64,000 nt of DNA from Mycolicibacterium mageritense (GCF_010727475.1 NZ_AP022567.1:1-64000); one strand, 5' to 3'. Shown: positions 35,346-44,729, counted from the stretch's first letter. The notes: generated from the sequence alone by a model not told the origin. Numbers and translations: made by a program.

Positions 35346-36614
35346 GTGCGTCCCTGGATCGTCTGGGCCACCGGACTCCTCGCCTATATCGTTGCCGTCC
35401 TCGACCGCACCACCTTGGGCGTGTCCGGGCTTCAGGCCGCCGACAGGTTTGCCGCCAATCCGAGTGTGCTGTCGAGTTTCGTTGTCCTCCAGGTGATCGT
35501 CTATGCGGGCGCACAGGTGCCCGCCGGCCTGCTGCTGGACCGCTTCGGTTCCCGGCGGCTGATCGTCTCCGGGGCCGCCCTCATGGCGACGGGCCAACTC
35601 GTCCTCGCGCTCAGCGAATCGCTGCCCGCCGCGATCGCGGCCCGCGCCATCGTCGGGTTGGGCGACGCGCTGACCTTCATCTCGGTGCTGCGGCTCGTTC
35701 CGTACTGGTTCACCCCGGAGCGCGTGCCGCTGGTGACACAGCTGACCGGCATCTGCGGCCAACTGGGGCAGGTGCTCTCGGCGGTGCCGTTCCTGGCGAT
35801 CCTGACCGGCGCGGGGTGGACCTCGGCCTACGTGTCAGTGGCCGCGTTCGGAGTCGTCGCGATGGCGCTCGTGGTCGCGCTGGTCCGTAACACCCCGAAC
35901 GGACCGGTCGTGCAGACCGAAACCACCTCGATCCGCGACACGCTGGCGAGCGTCAAGACCGTATGGCTGCGGCCCGGCACCCGGCTGGGCTTCTTCACCC
36001 ACATGGGAACCCAGTTCTCGGTGACCGCATTCACGCTGATGTGGGGCGTGCCCTACCTCACCGTTGCGCAGGGCGTGTCCACCACGATGGCGGGCTCGCT
36101 GCTGACGATCTCGGTCGCGGCGGCCATCACCGCCGGAATCGTGATCGGCATCCTCACCGGACGCCATCCGCACCGGCGGTCGCACCTGGTTCTCGCGATC
36201 ATCGCGAGCAACGCCCTGATCTGGACCGTGGTGCTGGCCCTGCCGAGCCGGGCGCCACTGTGGCTGCTGGTCGTCCTGATCGTGGTGATCTCGATCGGCG
36301 GCCCCGGTTCGATGGTCGGGTTCGACTTCGCCCGCACCTTCAACCCGAGCACCACGCTCGGCACGGCCCAGGGCATGGTGAACATGGGCGGATTCGTGGC
36401 GGCACTACTGGTCATGCAGACCATGGGTGTGATCCTGTCGCACGCCGGCGACTACTCGTTCGAGTCCTTCCGACTCGCCTGGACCGTGCAGTACGCCGTG
36501 TGGATCCTGGCCACCGCCGGCATTCTCATCACCCGCAGCAAGGCCCGGAGACTCATGCGGGCCGAGCAGGAACGCATGCTGCTGGAAGGCTTCGAGGCTC
36601 ACCCCTCGCGGTGA
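35346..36614 (+). CDS. Major facilitator superfamily transporter
   Basis: The protein is 422 residues from GTG 35346 (GAAAGG six bases upstream), with about twelve hydrophobic helices. The loop 2-3 motif LLLDRFGSRRLIVSGAALMA is typical of MFS. The first helix, LLAYIVAVLDRTTLGVSGLQ, and the layout resemble anion:cation or sugar-phosphate type porters, but the substrate cannot be set. Its last 16 bases overlap the end of the LtrA-like gene on the opposite strand. Confidence 0.88.
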   Translation: MRPWIVWATGLLAYIVAVLDRTTLGVSGLQAADRFAANPSVLSSFVVLQVIVYAGAQVPAGLLLDRFGSRRLIVSGAALMATGQLVLALSESLPAAIAARAIVGLGDALTFISVLRLVPYWFTPERVPLVTQLTGICGQLGQVLSAVPFLAILTGAGWTSAYVSVAAFGVVAMALVVALVRNTPNGPVVQTETTSIRDTLASVKTVWLRPGTRLGFFTHMGTQFSVTAFTLMWGVPYLTVAQGVSTTMAGSLLTISVAAAITAGIVIGILTGRHPHRRSHLVLAIIASNALIWTVVLALPSRAPLWLLVVLIVVISIGGPGSMVGFDFARTFNPSTTLGTAQGMVNMGGFVAALLVMQTMGVILSHAGDYSFESFRLAWTVQYAVWILATAGILITRSKARRLMRAEQERMLLEGFEAHPSR

Positions 36615-37870
36615 CCGGCCAACCGCTTCGCGACGATCGCGGCGGCGTGCCGGTGCCCTATCGCCTCGAATCCGACCACCACGACCACGGGTGCGGCGGT
36701 CACGACCAACAGACACAACGGCATCGAGATTCCGGACGCCGCCATCGCCACGGCGCCGATCAACACCGCCGCGGCCAGCACCACCAGCACGGTGTGAAAG
36801 ACGTCGACGTCGCCGACCAGCAGCGAGTAGATGACGAACATCGACACGAGATACGTGGCGACCGGGATCGCGACCGCGAGCACGGTGGCGACCGAGCCCA
36901 GGTGGGATTCCTCCTCGATGTAGTACGCGGCCACGTGCAGTCCGGCTCCGGTCGCCACGATCGAGGCGAACACCAGCATGTGCAGATACCCGTACCTGAA
37001 CGACAGCCTGCGATGAGCGTGCAACAGATCGGCCGCGGGGACCAGGAAGTACACCCACCACATGCCGAAGGTCAGTCCGGTGCCTGCGACCACCAACAGG
37101 ATCGCGTCCGTCGTCCAGCCGTGCTCGCCGACCGCCGCGGTCAGCGATGCCACGGTGCCGACCACGCCCTCACCGAGCGCGATGATCGCGAGCAGCCCGT
37201 AGCGTTCGGCGATGTGGTGGGCATGCCACGGCGTGCCGCCCATGCGGCGTTCCGCCAGGTACGGGCCGCTCATCTCGACGATCACCAACACCACCGCGGT
37301 GACGAAGAAGACCACGACCGAGGTGTGCGCGAAAATCTGGACGATCCAGCCGATCTGGGCCACGGTCACCGCTGCCGCGTACGTCAGACACGCGGTTCGA
37401 TGTTCGGGATCCTGACGCGCGGCACGTAACCACTGGCCCACCAACGCGATTCGCATGACGACGTAGCCGGCGACGAGCACCGTGTTGTCGACATGGCCAC
37501 CGTGCTCGACTGATGCGAACATCTGCGGCAGGCCCAGCGCCAGAATGATCACACCGACCATCTGCAGCATGGTCATGGCGCGGAACACCCAGTCGTCGGT
37601 GTCGAATGCCGACGCGAACCAGGTGAAGTTCATCCACGCCCACCAGATCGCGAACGCCGCGAAGCCGAAGCCGACCAGTCCTGCGCCGACATGATCCTCG
37701 GCCATGAGGTGCGCAAGTTGCGATGCCGCGACACCGAACGCGATCACGAACGTCAGGTCGAACAGCAGCTCCAGTGGGCTCGCCACCCGGTGCTGTTCAT
37801 GTGGATCGCGCCCGGCCATGCGGCGCAACCGGTGAGTCTGTACTGGAGAGTCCGGTTTGCCCTCGTTCAC
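36599..37870 (-). CDS. Low-temperature-requirement protein A (LtrA)-like membrane protein
   Basis: The protein is 423 residues with about twelve hydrophobic segments. The N-terminal signature HRVASPLELLFDLTFVIAFG and the later RYGLLAIIALGEGVVGTVAS are the two LtrA-family marks. The role of this family is unclear. It is transcribed convergently with the MFS gene. Confidence 0.9.
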   Translation of the reverse strand: MNEGKPDSPVQTHRLRRMAGRDPHEQHRVASPLELLFDLTFVIAFGVAASQLAHLMAEDHVGAGLVGFGFAAFAIWWAWMNFTWFASAFDTDDWVFRAMTMLQMVGVIILALGLPQMFASVEHGGHVDNTVLVAGYVVMRIALVGQWLRAARQDPEHRTACLTYAAAVTVAQIGWIVQIFAHTSVVVFFVTAVVLVIVEMSGPYLAERRMGGTPWHAHHIAERYGLLAIIALGEGVVGTVASLTAAVGEHGWTTDAILLVVAGTGLTFGMWWVYFLVPAADLLHAHRRLSFRYGYLHMLVFASIVATGAGLHVAAYYIEEESHLGSVATVLAVAIPVATYLVSMFVIYSLLVGDVDVFHTVLVVLAAAVLIGAVAMAASGISMPLCLLVVTAAPVVVVVGFEAIGHRHAAAIVAKRLAGHREG

Positions 37871-37987
37871 CTGATCCGCCCCTTCGATGCCGTGCCCGCC
37901 GATCGACCGGTCTATTTCACCTCATCGGTGGCAAACTCACACCGCGGGCACGCGGGTCGCGCGTACGGAACCGGATCCTGCGGTGAC

Positions 37988-38566
37988 TCAGACGGGGTCG
38001 AACGATGAAATCAGCCAGTGTCCATCGTCTTTGGTCATCCCGACCTTGACGCTGCTGACGGCGAAGGATCCGTCGGGCATTTCCTGGCTGGTGGTGTTCT
38101 GGTTGATGAACAGCAGCACCACTGCGGAATCGGGCCGCAGTTCGGCGACCGCGCCCTGGACCACTTTGGCCGTCGTCTTGACCTTCTTCTGCTGCGCGGC
38201 CGGGGTGACCACCTTGGTGGTGAAGTCGGTGTAATAGGACAGGAAGTCACCGGTCAGGTGCGCCTTGGCGTTGGAGAAGTCGCGGTCGAGGGTGTCGGGG
38301 GCATAGGACAGCAACGCGACGGTACCGTCGGTCGCCGCTTGGACGGCGGCCTGCGCCGCGGCGTCGTCCGTCTGCTTGTCCACCCGGAATTGCGTGAAGT
38401 AGAGAACCGCGGCCAGCGCCGCGGACGCGGTCAGCGCGGTGCCGAGCAGAATGGGCAGAATCCTGGTCCTGATCGCGCCACCGAGCCCGGCCCGCCGCCC
38501 GCGCTCGCCGTCGGGCGTGCGGTCGACGCCGTCGCCGGCTCCGGCAACATCTTCATCCACGGTCAT
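37988..38566 (-). CDS. Mce-associated membrane protein (second of pair)
   Basis: The protein is 192 residues. One transmembrane helix (about 35-57, ILPILLGTALTASAALAAVL) follows a charged cytosolic N-terminus. The extracytoplasmic domain is of the SnoaL/Mce-associated kind, with LLSYAPDTLDRDFSNAKAHL, then TGDFLSYYTDFTTKVVTPAA, and ending DDGHWLISSFDPV. Such Mas proteins normally lie directly downstream of mceF and are thought to stabilise Mce complexes; here the pair is about 14 kb away from the mce operon. The ATG overlaps the stop of the partner gene. Confidence 0.85.
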   Translation of the reverse strand: MTVDEDVAGAGDGVDRTPDGERGRRAGLGGAIRTRILPILLGTALTASAALAAVLYFTQFRVDKQTDDAAAQAAVQAATDGTVALLSYAPDTLDRDFSNAKAHLTGDFLSYYTDFTTKVVTPAAQQKKVKTTAKVVQGAVAELRPDSAVVLLFINQNTTSQEMPDGSFAVSSVKVGMTKDDGHWLISSFDPV

Positions 38567-39402
38567 GGCACGAACTCGACTTTCGACAGTTTGATCTGGT
38601 CGCCGTCTCTGGCGACTGTCACGCTGAGCCGCCAGTTCCGCGGATCCTGTTTGGCCCCTGCGGCATTGGTGACGTGCGACGTCGCCGCGACCAGGACCAC
38701 CGCCGAGTCGTCGGACATCGAACTGACCGCGGCGGCGTTCACGGTGACGTCGGTACTCACCTTCGAGCTCTCGGCGACCTTGGCGAAGTCTTCGGCGGTC
38801 GCTTCGAAATCGGTCTTGAACTGACCGGTCGAGCTGTCGATTATGCGTTGGACGTCTTCCTTGGCGTGGTTGAAGTCGAGCGACATCAGCGTGACCACAC
38901 CCTGGCGGGCTGCCGCAGCGAACTCGGCGGCCCGACGCTGCTCCGCTTGCGCGTCGCGGTGATGCCAGATCATGTACCCGGCGGCCGCGAGCAACGCCAC
39001 GGTGAGCATGACGGCGACGCCGGCAGCGACGACTTTCCACCAGTTGCCACTCGGCAGGTTCAGCCGACGACGCGGTTCGGCAACGGTGGCCTCGTCGCCG
39101 GCGGGCTCGTCCGGCACGACCTGCGCGGCGTCGTCGGCGGCGGCGTCCGCGCCATGGTCGGTGTCGTCCACAGCCTCGGGAGGGGCGTCTGCGGCGACGG
39201 TCCCGGCCCTGGCCTTCTCCTCTGCCTGCCGGCGAAGGCGGAGGGCCCGCGCCCGTGCCCGCGCTGCCGCGGCGACCGCCTCGGCCTCCAGGGCCTCGGC
39301 CTCGGCCTGCTCGGCAAGAGCCAGCGCATCGCTGGACGACATGTCGTCGCCGCCGTCATCTCCCGAATCGAGAACCGACGACGAAGGCTTGCGGGACGGC
39401 AT
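38563..39402 (-). CDS. Mce-associated membrane protein (first of pair)
   Basis: The protein is 279 residues. The N-terminal third is a charged alanine/glutamate/arginine-rich coiled coil (about 25-75, ALALAEQAEAEALEAEAVAA). An acidic linker, a transmembrane helix (about 122-144) and a Mas-type domain (LMSLDFNHAKEDVQRIID, then STGQFKTDFEATAEDFAKV) follow. It is coupled to the next gene by ATGA. An imperfect GAGAAT-type palindrome lies 35 bases upstream, linking the pair to the catabolic cluster. Confidence 0.85.
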   Translation of the reverse strand: MPSRKPSSSVLDSGDDGGDDMSSSDALALAEQAEAEALEAEAVAAAARARARALRLRRQAEEKARAGTVAADAPPEAVDDTDHGADAAADDAAQVVPDEPAGDEATVAEPRRRLNLPSGNWWKVVAAGVAVMLTVALLAAAGYMIWHHRDAQAEQRRAAEFAAAARQGVVTLMSLDFNHAKEDVQRIIDSSTGQFKTDFEATAEDFAKVAESSKVSTDVTVNAAAVSSMSDDSAVVLVAATSHVTNAAGAKQDPRNWRLSVTVARDGDQIKLSKVEFVP

Positions 39403-39436
39403 GTCGACCTCCTGTCCGTTCAGCAGCCTGCCAAAT

Positions 39437-39451
39437 GAGAATCACGTTATC
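39437..39451. promoter_or_regulatory. Imperfect GAGAAT-cac-GTTATC operator before the Mas pair
   Basis: GAGAAT (39437-39442), a 3-base spacer and GTTATC (39446-39451) give four of six matches to ATTCTC in the second half. The wider sequence ATGAGAATCACGTTATCAT is also partly palindromic. It lies 35 bases before the Mas start codon. Confidence 0.4.
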
Positions 39452-39544
39452 ATTTTTTGCTAGTGTGCCGACCATACATCACTCAGGAACGCGACAAAAT
39501 GCGGTATCAACTGCGGAAATGGTGTTTACATGCTGTGCGGATGC

Positions 39545-41056
39545 TCAGCGTGGATTGGAGGACGCCCGCGTCACCAGCCGGTCCTTCAACACCTTTCCCG
39601 TGGCGTTGAGCGGCAAGTCGTCCAGGAACTCGACGTACCGCGGAACCTTGTAGCCGGCCATTCGCTCACGGCTCCAGGCAATCACATCGTCCGCAGTAAT
39701 TCCATCGCTCGCGGCAGACGATACGCCGGCGAAGGCCGGGTGCTTCACGACGTACGCCTTGCCCACCTGCCCCAGACGTTCGTCCGGCACGCCGATTACG
39801 GCCACCTGCGCGACGGCGGGATGTTCGAGGAGGAACCCTTCGATCTCGGCAGGGTAGGCGTTGAACCCGCCGACGATGAACATGTCCTTCTTGCGCCCCA
39901 CGATCTTGAGCCGCCCCGACGCGGTGAACTCTCCGAGATCACCGGTGTGCAGCCAGCCGTCGGCATCGATGGCCTCGGCGGTCGCCACCGGGTCGTCGAG
40001 GTAGCCCCGCATCACGCTGTAGCCACGGACCACCACCTCGCCGTCGTCGGTGACGCGTACCTCGACGTCCGTGCACGGCAGCCCCGCCGTCGTGGCCACA
40101 TCGTCGAACGAGTCGCCGGGCCGCGACAGCGTCACGTTGCCCGCTTCGGTGAGGCCGTATCCCGTCATCAGGGTCCGGAACGGAAGCTCGTCGTGGATCC
40201 GGCGCACCAACTCCACCGGGATGTCGGCCGCACCGGTGACCCCGGCCCGCAACGTCGCGAGCCTGGCCTTGTCGCGCACGGCGAGCAGCGAGTGGTACAG
40301 CGTCGGCGGCCCTGGCAGCATCGTAATGCGCTCGCGGTCAACGAGATCCACGATCCTGTCGATGTCGAAGACCGCGACCGGCAGCATCGTCGCGCCGCGC
40401 AAGAACGACGCCACCAGGCCTGCCTTCAAACCGAAGGTGTGAAAGTACGGGTTGATCATGAGGTAGCGGTCGCCGCGACGCAGGTCCGCGAGCGTCGCCC
40501 ATTCGTCGTACATTCGCAACGTCTGGGAGTGACACATCATCGCGCCCTTGGGACGGCCCGTGGTGCCCGAGGTGTAGATGACGTCGGACACGTCGTCGCC
40601 GTCTACCGCACACTCGAACGGCGTGCCGCTGCTCAGGAAGTCCGATCGCAGATCGATGACCGGCACCCGGGGTAACGCGAAATCCTGTCCCAGGAAACCC
40701 TTTTGGACCATGACCGCCTTGGCGCCGCTGCGTGACACCACATCGGCGGCCTCGTCGGCCTTGAATCGCGTGTTGACGGGGACCAGCACCCCGCCGGCGG
40801 TCATGATGCCGAACGCCGCGACGATCCACGCGGCGGAGTTGGGCGCCCAGACCGCGACCCGATCCCCCTTGCCGATGCCGAGCTCTGCGAACGCTCCCGC
40901 CGCGCGCCGGATCCGGTCGCCCACTTCGGTGAAGGACAAGCGCAACGGACCGCCGGCCTCGGCCGGATTGTCGCCGTAGTCGACGACCGCTTCCGCGTCG
41001 CCGAACCGGTCCGCTGCGCTCAAGACCATCTCGGGGATGGTCCGCCAGGACGCCAC
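39545..41056 (-). CDS. Acyl-CoA synthetase (FadD3-like AMP-forming ligase)
   Basis: The protein is 503 residues. Adenylation motifs are YTSGTTGRPKGAMM, MTGYGLTEAGNVTLS, DGWLHTGDLGE, IVGRKKDMFIVGGFNAYPAE and the C-terminal lysine region LNATGKVLKD. It forms a CoA thioester with ATP. Overall sequence style resembles FadD3, the ligase for the HIP propionate side chain in steroid breakdown, but the assignment is tentative. It starts two bases after the amidohydrolase gene, so both share an operon. Confidence 0.85.
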   Translation of the reverse strand: MASWRTIPEMVLSAADRFGDAEAVVDYGDNPAEAGGPLRLSFTEVGDRIRRAAGAFAELGIGKGDRVAVWAPNSAAWIVAAFGIMTAGGVLVPVNTRFKADEAADVVSRSGAKAVMVQKGFLGQDFALPRVPVIDLRSDFLSSGTPFECAVDGDDVSDVIYTSGTTGRPKGAMMCHSQTLRMYDEWATLADLRRGDRYLMINPYFHTFGLKAGLVASFLRGATMLPVAVFDIDRIVDLVDRERITMLPGPPTLYHSLLAVRDKARLATLRAGVTGAADIPVELVRRIHDELPFRTLMTGYGLTEAGNVTLSRPGDSFDDVATTAGLPCTDVEVRVTDDGEVVVRGYSVMRGYLDDPVATAEAIDADGWLHTGDLGEFTASGRLKIVGRKKDMFIVGGFNAYPAEIEGFLLEHPAVAQVAVIGVPDERLGQVGKAYVVKHPAFAGVSSAASDGITADDVIAWSRERMAGYKVPRYVEFLDDLPLNATGKVLKDRLVTRASSNPR

Positions 41057-41058
41057 CC

Positions 41059-42249
41059 TCAGGTGGTCACGAGCCGACCGAGGTTGCCGCCCATGATCTT
41101 TGCCTGATCCTCCACCGAGAGATGCTCGAGCGCGGTCACGTAGTGCGTCGGCTCGGCCAGGCCCTCCGGGTGCGGCCAGTCGGAGCCGTACAGCACCTGG
41201 TCGACTCCGATCAGGTTGATCAGGTCGTCGATGCCCTCTTCATAGAACGGGCTGACGTAGATGCGGTTCTTGATCTCCTCGATCGGGTTGCCCAGGAATG
41301 CCTCCGGCGCCTTCTTGTAGACCTCGGCCATCGAGTCCAGCAGCGGGAACATCCATTTCGACCCGGCCTCGACGATGCCGACCTTGAGCTTCGGGTGCCG
41401 GAACAGCGCGCCGTGGATCACCCATGACGCCACCGCATCCTGAATCGGCCGCCACTCGTTGAGGATCGACATGGCGTTGGTCTGGAACGGCAGCATCTCC
41501 TGCACCGTGCCGTCCCATTCCGAGGTGTACCGCGAGTAGCCACTGTCCGAGGAGTGCATGCCGATGAACACGTCGTACTCGACGCAGCGCTCCCAGAAGG
41601 GATCGAACTCGGGCAGCGCGAACGACCGCGGGCCCCGGAAGCCCGGCACCGGCGCGGGGCGGATCAGGATGGCGCGGGCGCCGCGCTTGACGGCCCACTC
41701 CAGCTCTTCGATGGCCTTCTCGACGATCGGCAGGGTGATGACCGGGGTGACGAAGATGCGGTTCTGGTAGTTGAAGCCCCAGACTTCGTCGAGCCACTGG
41801 TTGAGCGAGTGGATGATGACGTGGATGGCGACCGGATTGTCGCGCAGCCGCTCCTCGATGAGGCTGGCCAGCGTCGGGAACATCAGGGAGCGGTCGACGC
41901 CGAGTTCGTTCATCAGCTCCAGGCGCGGCGCAGGCTCGAAGAACGCCGGGATGGACCGCATGGGCTCACCGAACAACTCGCGCTTGCTCTTGCCGTCCGG
42001 GTTGCCGAACTTGAAGTACTCCTCCCACGCGCCCGGCTTGGCGACATGCGAGAAGGTCGGGTTGGGGATGTAGTTGCTGATGTGGCCGTCGATCGCGATC
42101 TTGGTCCGGCCGTTGACCTCGACGTACTGGACGATGTCCTTGTACTCCTTGGGGAGGTACTTGGTCATCGCCTCCGGCGGCTCGTACAGGTGGTTGTCCG
42201 CGTCGAACAGCGGAAACGGAATGTCGACCCGGTGCGACAGTTGCCCCAT
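41059..42249 (-). CDS. Amidohydrolase_2 (ACMSD-like TIM-barrel) protein
   Basis: The protein is 396 residues. Metal-site motifs are FDADNHLYEP (DxDxH type) at the N-terminus, IGMHSSDSG in the middle and YGSDWPHPEGLAEP near the end. This is the amidohydrolase-related/ACMSD decarboxylase family, whose members hydrolyse or decarboxylate ring or beta-keto substrates. Proteins of this kind are frequent in actinobacterial terpenoid and aromatic degradation clusters. A GAGAATcatATTCTC palindrome lies 24-38 bases upstream. Confidence 0.88.
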   Translation of the reverse strand: MGQLSHRVDIPFPLFDADNHLYEPPEAMTKYLPKEYKDIVQYVEVNGRTKIAIDGHISNYIPNPTFSHVAKPGAWEEYFKFGNPDGKSKRELFGEPMRSIPAFFEPAPRLELMNELGVDRSLMFPTLASLIEERLRDNPVAIHVIIHSLNQWLDEVWGFNYQNRIFVTPVITLPIVEKAIEELEWAVKRGARAILIRPAPVPGFRGPRSFALPEFDPFWERCVEYDVFIGMHSSDSGYSRYTSEWDGTVQEMLPFQTNAMSILNEWRPIQDAVASWVIHGALFRHPKLKVGIVEAGSKWMFPLLDSMAEVYKKAPEAFLGNPIEEIKNRIYVSPFYEEGIDDLINLIGVDQVLYGSDWPHPEGLAEPTHYVTALEHLSVEDQAKIMGGNLGRLVTT

Positions 42250-42272
42250 TGAAATGCTCCTTTTCAGTTCAC

Positions 42273-42287
42273 GAGAATCATATTCTC
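42273..42287. promoter_or_regulatory. Perfect operator GAGAAT-cat-ATTCTC
   Basis: The 6-bp half-sites are separated by three bases. It overlaps the stop codon of the upstream fadD (42278-42280) and precedes the amidohydrolase-fadD3 operon. A TATGAT, possible as a -10 element, is read on the minus strand inside the palindrome. A bound repressor would therefore block initiation. Confidence 0.6.
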
Positions 42288-43861
42288 AGTTTGCGGATGC
42301 CGCAATGCTCATCGGTGGCCCCGTCCGCGATCGCCCTGCGGATCGCGAACTTCTGCACCTTGCCGCTCGCGGTTCGTGGGTAGTCCTCGCCATCCGGAAC
42401 CGCATGCAGCTCTTCGGGCCACTTCTGCCGGGCCACCCCGGCCCGTTCGAAGTGCTGCCGCACGTGCTCGAGCGTCGGCATCGGGTGGCCCGCCCGGATC
42501 CGCAGCACCGCCGCGACACGTTCGCCCAACCGGGCGTCCGGCGCCGCAACCACGGCAGCCTCGGCGATCTCGGGCATGGCCAGCAGCACCTCTTCGACCT
42601 CAAGGGCGCTGATGTTCTCGCCGCCGCGGATGATCAGGTCTGCGGTGCGGTCGGTGATCGTGAGATAGCCATCGTCGTCGAGCACCCCGATATCGCCTGT
42701 GCGATACCAACCTTCGTCGTCGAAACACGCCGCGGTCAGAGCCTCGTCGGTGTAGCCCAGACACAGATCGGGCCCACGGCTGTAGATCTCGCCGTCGGGT
42801 CCGAGGCGGATCTCCACGCCGGGCCGTACGTTGCCGTCGGTGAACAGCCGCTTCTCCTCGGGCGCGGACGCCCCGGACCCGGTGATCGACGGATGTTCGG
42901 TGCTGCCGTAGGCACGGAACACGAAGATGCCCAGGTCGGCAAGCCTGCGGGTGACGGCCGCAGGCACCGTCGAACCACCAAGGCCCACGGTGGTGAACCG
43001 GGCCAGATGGTTGTCGTCGAACCGCGGATGATCCATGAGGCTCGTGACGAAATACGGTGGGCCACCGCCGATCGACAGCCCGTCGCGCTCGATGAGTTCG
43101 AGCACCCTGCCGGGATCCCACACATCGCACAGGTCGATCGGCGCCCCCTCGAGCACCGGGATGAGGAACGCGCCGAGCATGCCGATGAAATGCCCGACGG
43201 GCGTCGCGGTGAGTTGACGACCGCGCTCCGGCGGATAGTTCTCCAACAGCTGCCGGGTTTCGAAGCCCAGCGTCTGGTGACTGTGGATGACACCTTTGGG
43301 TGCCCGGGTGGTGCCCGACGTGAAGGCGATCAGGGCCGGAGCGGCCGGGTCGGCGGCGACGGCGCCTGCCATCGGTTGCGCGGCCAGGAGCTCGTCGAAG
43401 CTCGGCTCCCCCACCAGACCGACTATCGGCACGTCCGCGCACAGGTCGGCCTGGAACGACATCCGGCCGAACCCCGCCGTGGTGAGAAAAACCTTGGGTT
43501 GGGCAGTGGCCAGGATGTGGGCGAGCTCCTTGCGGCCGTAGAAATGCACGATCGGCACAGTGACCGCGCCGAGAAATGCTGACGCCCAGAACGCGGCGGC
43601 CGCTTCCATCCAGTTCGGCAACTGCAGTGCCACGACGTCACCCGGGCCCACGCCGCGCTGCCGCAGCCCTGCTGCCAGCCGCCGCGCGACGAGTTCGACG
43701 TCGGCGAAGGTGCCGGCGAACGGCCGCACCTCCGAGTGCACCCAGAACCCGGTGTCGGGCGCAGCCGCCAGGCCGTCGGCCAGCATCTGGCCGATGGTTT
43801 CCGGTCGCCACCATCCTTCTTCGACGTACCGTTTGGTCAGCTCAACGGGGATGTTGCGCAC
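42278..43861 (-). CDS. Acyl-CoA synthetase (AMP-forming, second FadD)
   Basis: The chosen start is GTG 43861 (MRNIPVELTKRYVEEGWWRP), because the operator lies 13-31 bases before it. The open frame extends further upstream across the divergent gene. The product is about 527 residues. Motifs are FTSGTTRAPKGVIHSH, VFRAYGSTEHPSITG, DEGWYRTGDIGVLDDDG, TDRTADLIIRGGENIS and the C-terminal RTASGKVQKF. It resembles ring- or short-branched-acid CoA ligases such as cyclohexanecarboxylate ligase rather than very-long-chain enzymes. It diverges from the enoyl-CoA hydratase gene. Confidence 0.88.
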   Translation of the reverse strand: MRNIPVELTKRYVEEGWWRPETIGQMLADGLAAAPDTGFWVHSEVRPFAGTFADVELVARRLAAGLRQRGVGPGDVVALQLPNWMEAAAAFWASAFLGAVTVPIVHFYGRKELAHILATAQPKVFLTTAGFGRMSFQADLCADVPIVGLVGEPSFDELLAAQPMAGAVAADPAAPALIAFTSGTTRAPKGVIHSHQTLGFETRQLLENYPPERGRQLTATPVGHFIGMLGAFLIPVLEGAPIDLCDVWDPGRVLELIERDGLSIGGGPPYFVTSLMDHPRFDDNHLARFTTVGLGGSTVPAAVTRRLADLGIFVFRAYGSTEHPSITGSGASAPEEKRLFTDGNVRPGVEIRLGPDGEIYSRGPDLCLGYTDEALTAACFDDEGWYRTGDIGVLDDDGYLTITDRTADLIIRGGENISALEVEEVLLAMPEIAEAAVVAAPDARLGERVAAVLRIRAGHPMPTLEHVRQHFERAGVARQKWPEELHAVPDGEDYPRTASGKVQKFAIRRAIADGATDEHCGIRKLRI

Positions 43862-43873
43862 GTCGGTGATGTT

Positions 43874-43892
43874 ATTCTCACGTACCGAGAAT
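43874..43892. promoter_or_regulatory. Operator ATTCTC-N7-GAGAAT in a divergent promoter
   Basis: The half-sites are exact: ATTCTC (43874-43879) and GAGAAT (43887-43892). The palindrome lies in the 58-base gap between the fadD and enoyl-CoA hydratase starts and could control both. Two further GAAT-containing copies (AGAAT at 43902-43906, GAGAAT at 43910-43915) follow toward the hydratase start. Confidence 0.6.
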
Positions 43893-43919
43893 GCCAATCC
43901 CAGAATCGGAGAATGTTCG

Positions 43920-44636
43920 ATGGTCGACCTCGAGACCGATGTTGAACTGGCGATCATCACGATCGACCGGCCGGAGGCCCGCAATGCCATCTCGCTGAAC
44001 ACCATGGATGCGCTGGACAAGGCGCTGGACGGGACCGTCGGCGCGTCTGCTCTGGTCATCACGGGCGGCGGCGACCGGGCGTTCGTCTCTGGCGGCGATC
44101 TCAAGGAATTGGCAACGCTGCGAACCGAATTGGAGGCGTCCGCGATGGCCTGGCGGATGCGCTCGATCTGTGACCGGATCGCCGGGTTTCCCGGGCCGGT
44201 CATCGCCGCGCTCAACGGCCACGCGCTCGGCGGCGGCGCCGAGGTCGCCGTCGCGGCCGATATCCGCATCGCGGCCGACGACATCAAGATCGGCTTCAAC
44301 CAGATCTCGCTCGCGATCATGCCGGCCTGGGGCGGTGCGGAGAGGTTGGCACGGTTGGTGGGGCGCAGCCGCGCGCTGCTGCTCGCCGGAACGGGACGCG
44401 TGCTCGACGCCGTCGAGGCCGAGCGCATCGGCCTGATCGACCAGGTGGTTCCCCGCGCCGAGTTCGCCGCGGCGTGGCGGTCGACAGCGCACCAGCTCGC
44501 GCGCCGCCCGGCCGGCGAGATCAAGCGCGTGCTCGACGGCGTACCGACCACCGAGGCCGTGGCCGCCTTCGCCCGGCTCTGGGTTTCCGACGAACACTGG
44601 GCCGCGGCCGACAAGGTGATGAACAAGGGCAAGTAG
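43920..44636 (+). CDS. Enoyl-CoA hydratase/isomerase family protein
   Basis: The protein is 238 residues from ATG 43920, with GGAGA seven bases upstream. Crotonase features are ITIDRPEARNAISLNTMDAL, the oxyanion region DRAFVSGGDLKELA, and ALNGHALGGGAEVAVAADIR followed by GFNQISLAIMPAWGGAERLA. The glutamates usual for hydration are not clearly both present, so it may be an isomerase, hydrolase or ring-cleaving member. Divergent placement from a CoA ligase with a shared operator suggests a shared pathway. Confidence 0.85.
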   Translation: MVDLETDVELAIITIDRPEARNAISLNTMDALDKALDGTVGASALVITGGGDRAFVSGGDLKELATLRTELEASAMAWRMRSICDRIAGFPGPVIAALNGHALGGGAEVAVAADIRIAADDIKIGFNQISLAIMPAWGGAERLARLVGRSRALLLAGTGRVLDAVEAERIGLIDQVVPRAEFAAAWRSTAHQLARRPAGEIKRVLDGVPTTEAVAAFARLWVSDEHWAAADKVMNKGK

Positions 44637-44685
44637 CCGATCAGACGCACGCGTCGGCCACGTGAAACCCCGGCGATGACAATTG

Positions 44686-44704
44686 ATTCTCACTAGACGA
44701 GAAT
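44686..44704. promoter_or_regulatory. Operator ATTCTC-N7-GAGAAT before the DUF35-thiolase operon
   Basis: ATTCTC (44686-44691) and GAGAAT (44699-44704) with a 7-base spacer repeat the geometry seen at 43874. It lies 26-44 bases before the GTG start of the DUF35 gene. Confidence 0.6.
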
Positions 44705-44729
44705 TACATTTCCGGATATCGTCAGCGGC

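Noticed and set aside
35142..35762. 206-codon minus-strand frame over the MFS start
   Set aside because: Antisense to the MFS gene, with shadow-type composition rich in Gly, Asp, His and Gln.
43862..44650. N-terminal extension making fadD 790 residues long
   Set aside because: The extra part is antisense to the enoyl-CoA hydratase gene; the fadD family starts at the region encoded from 43861.
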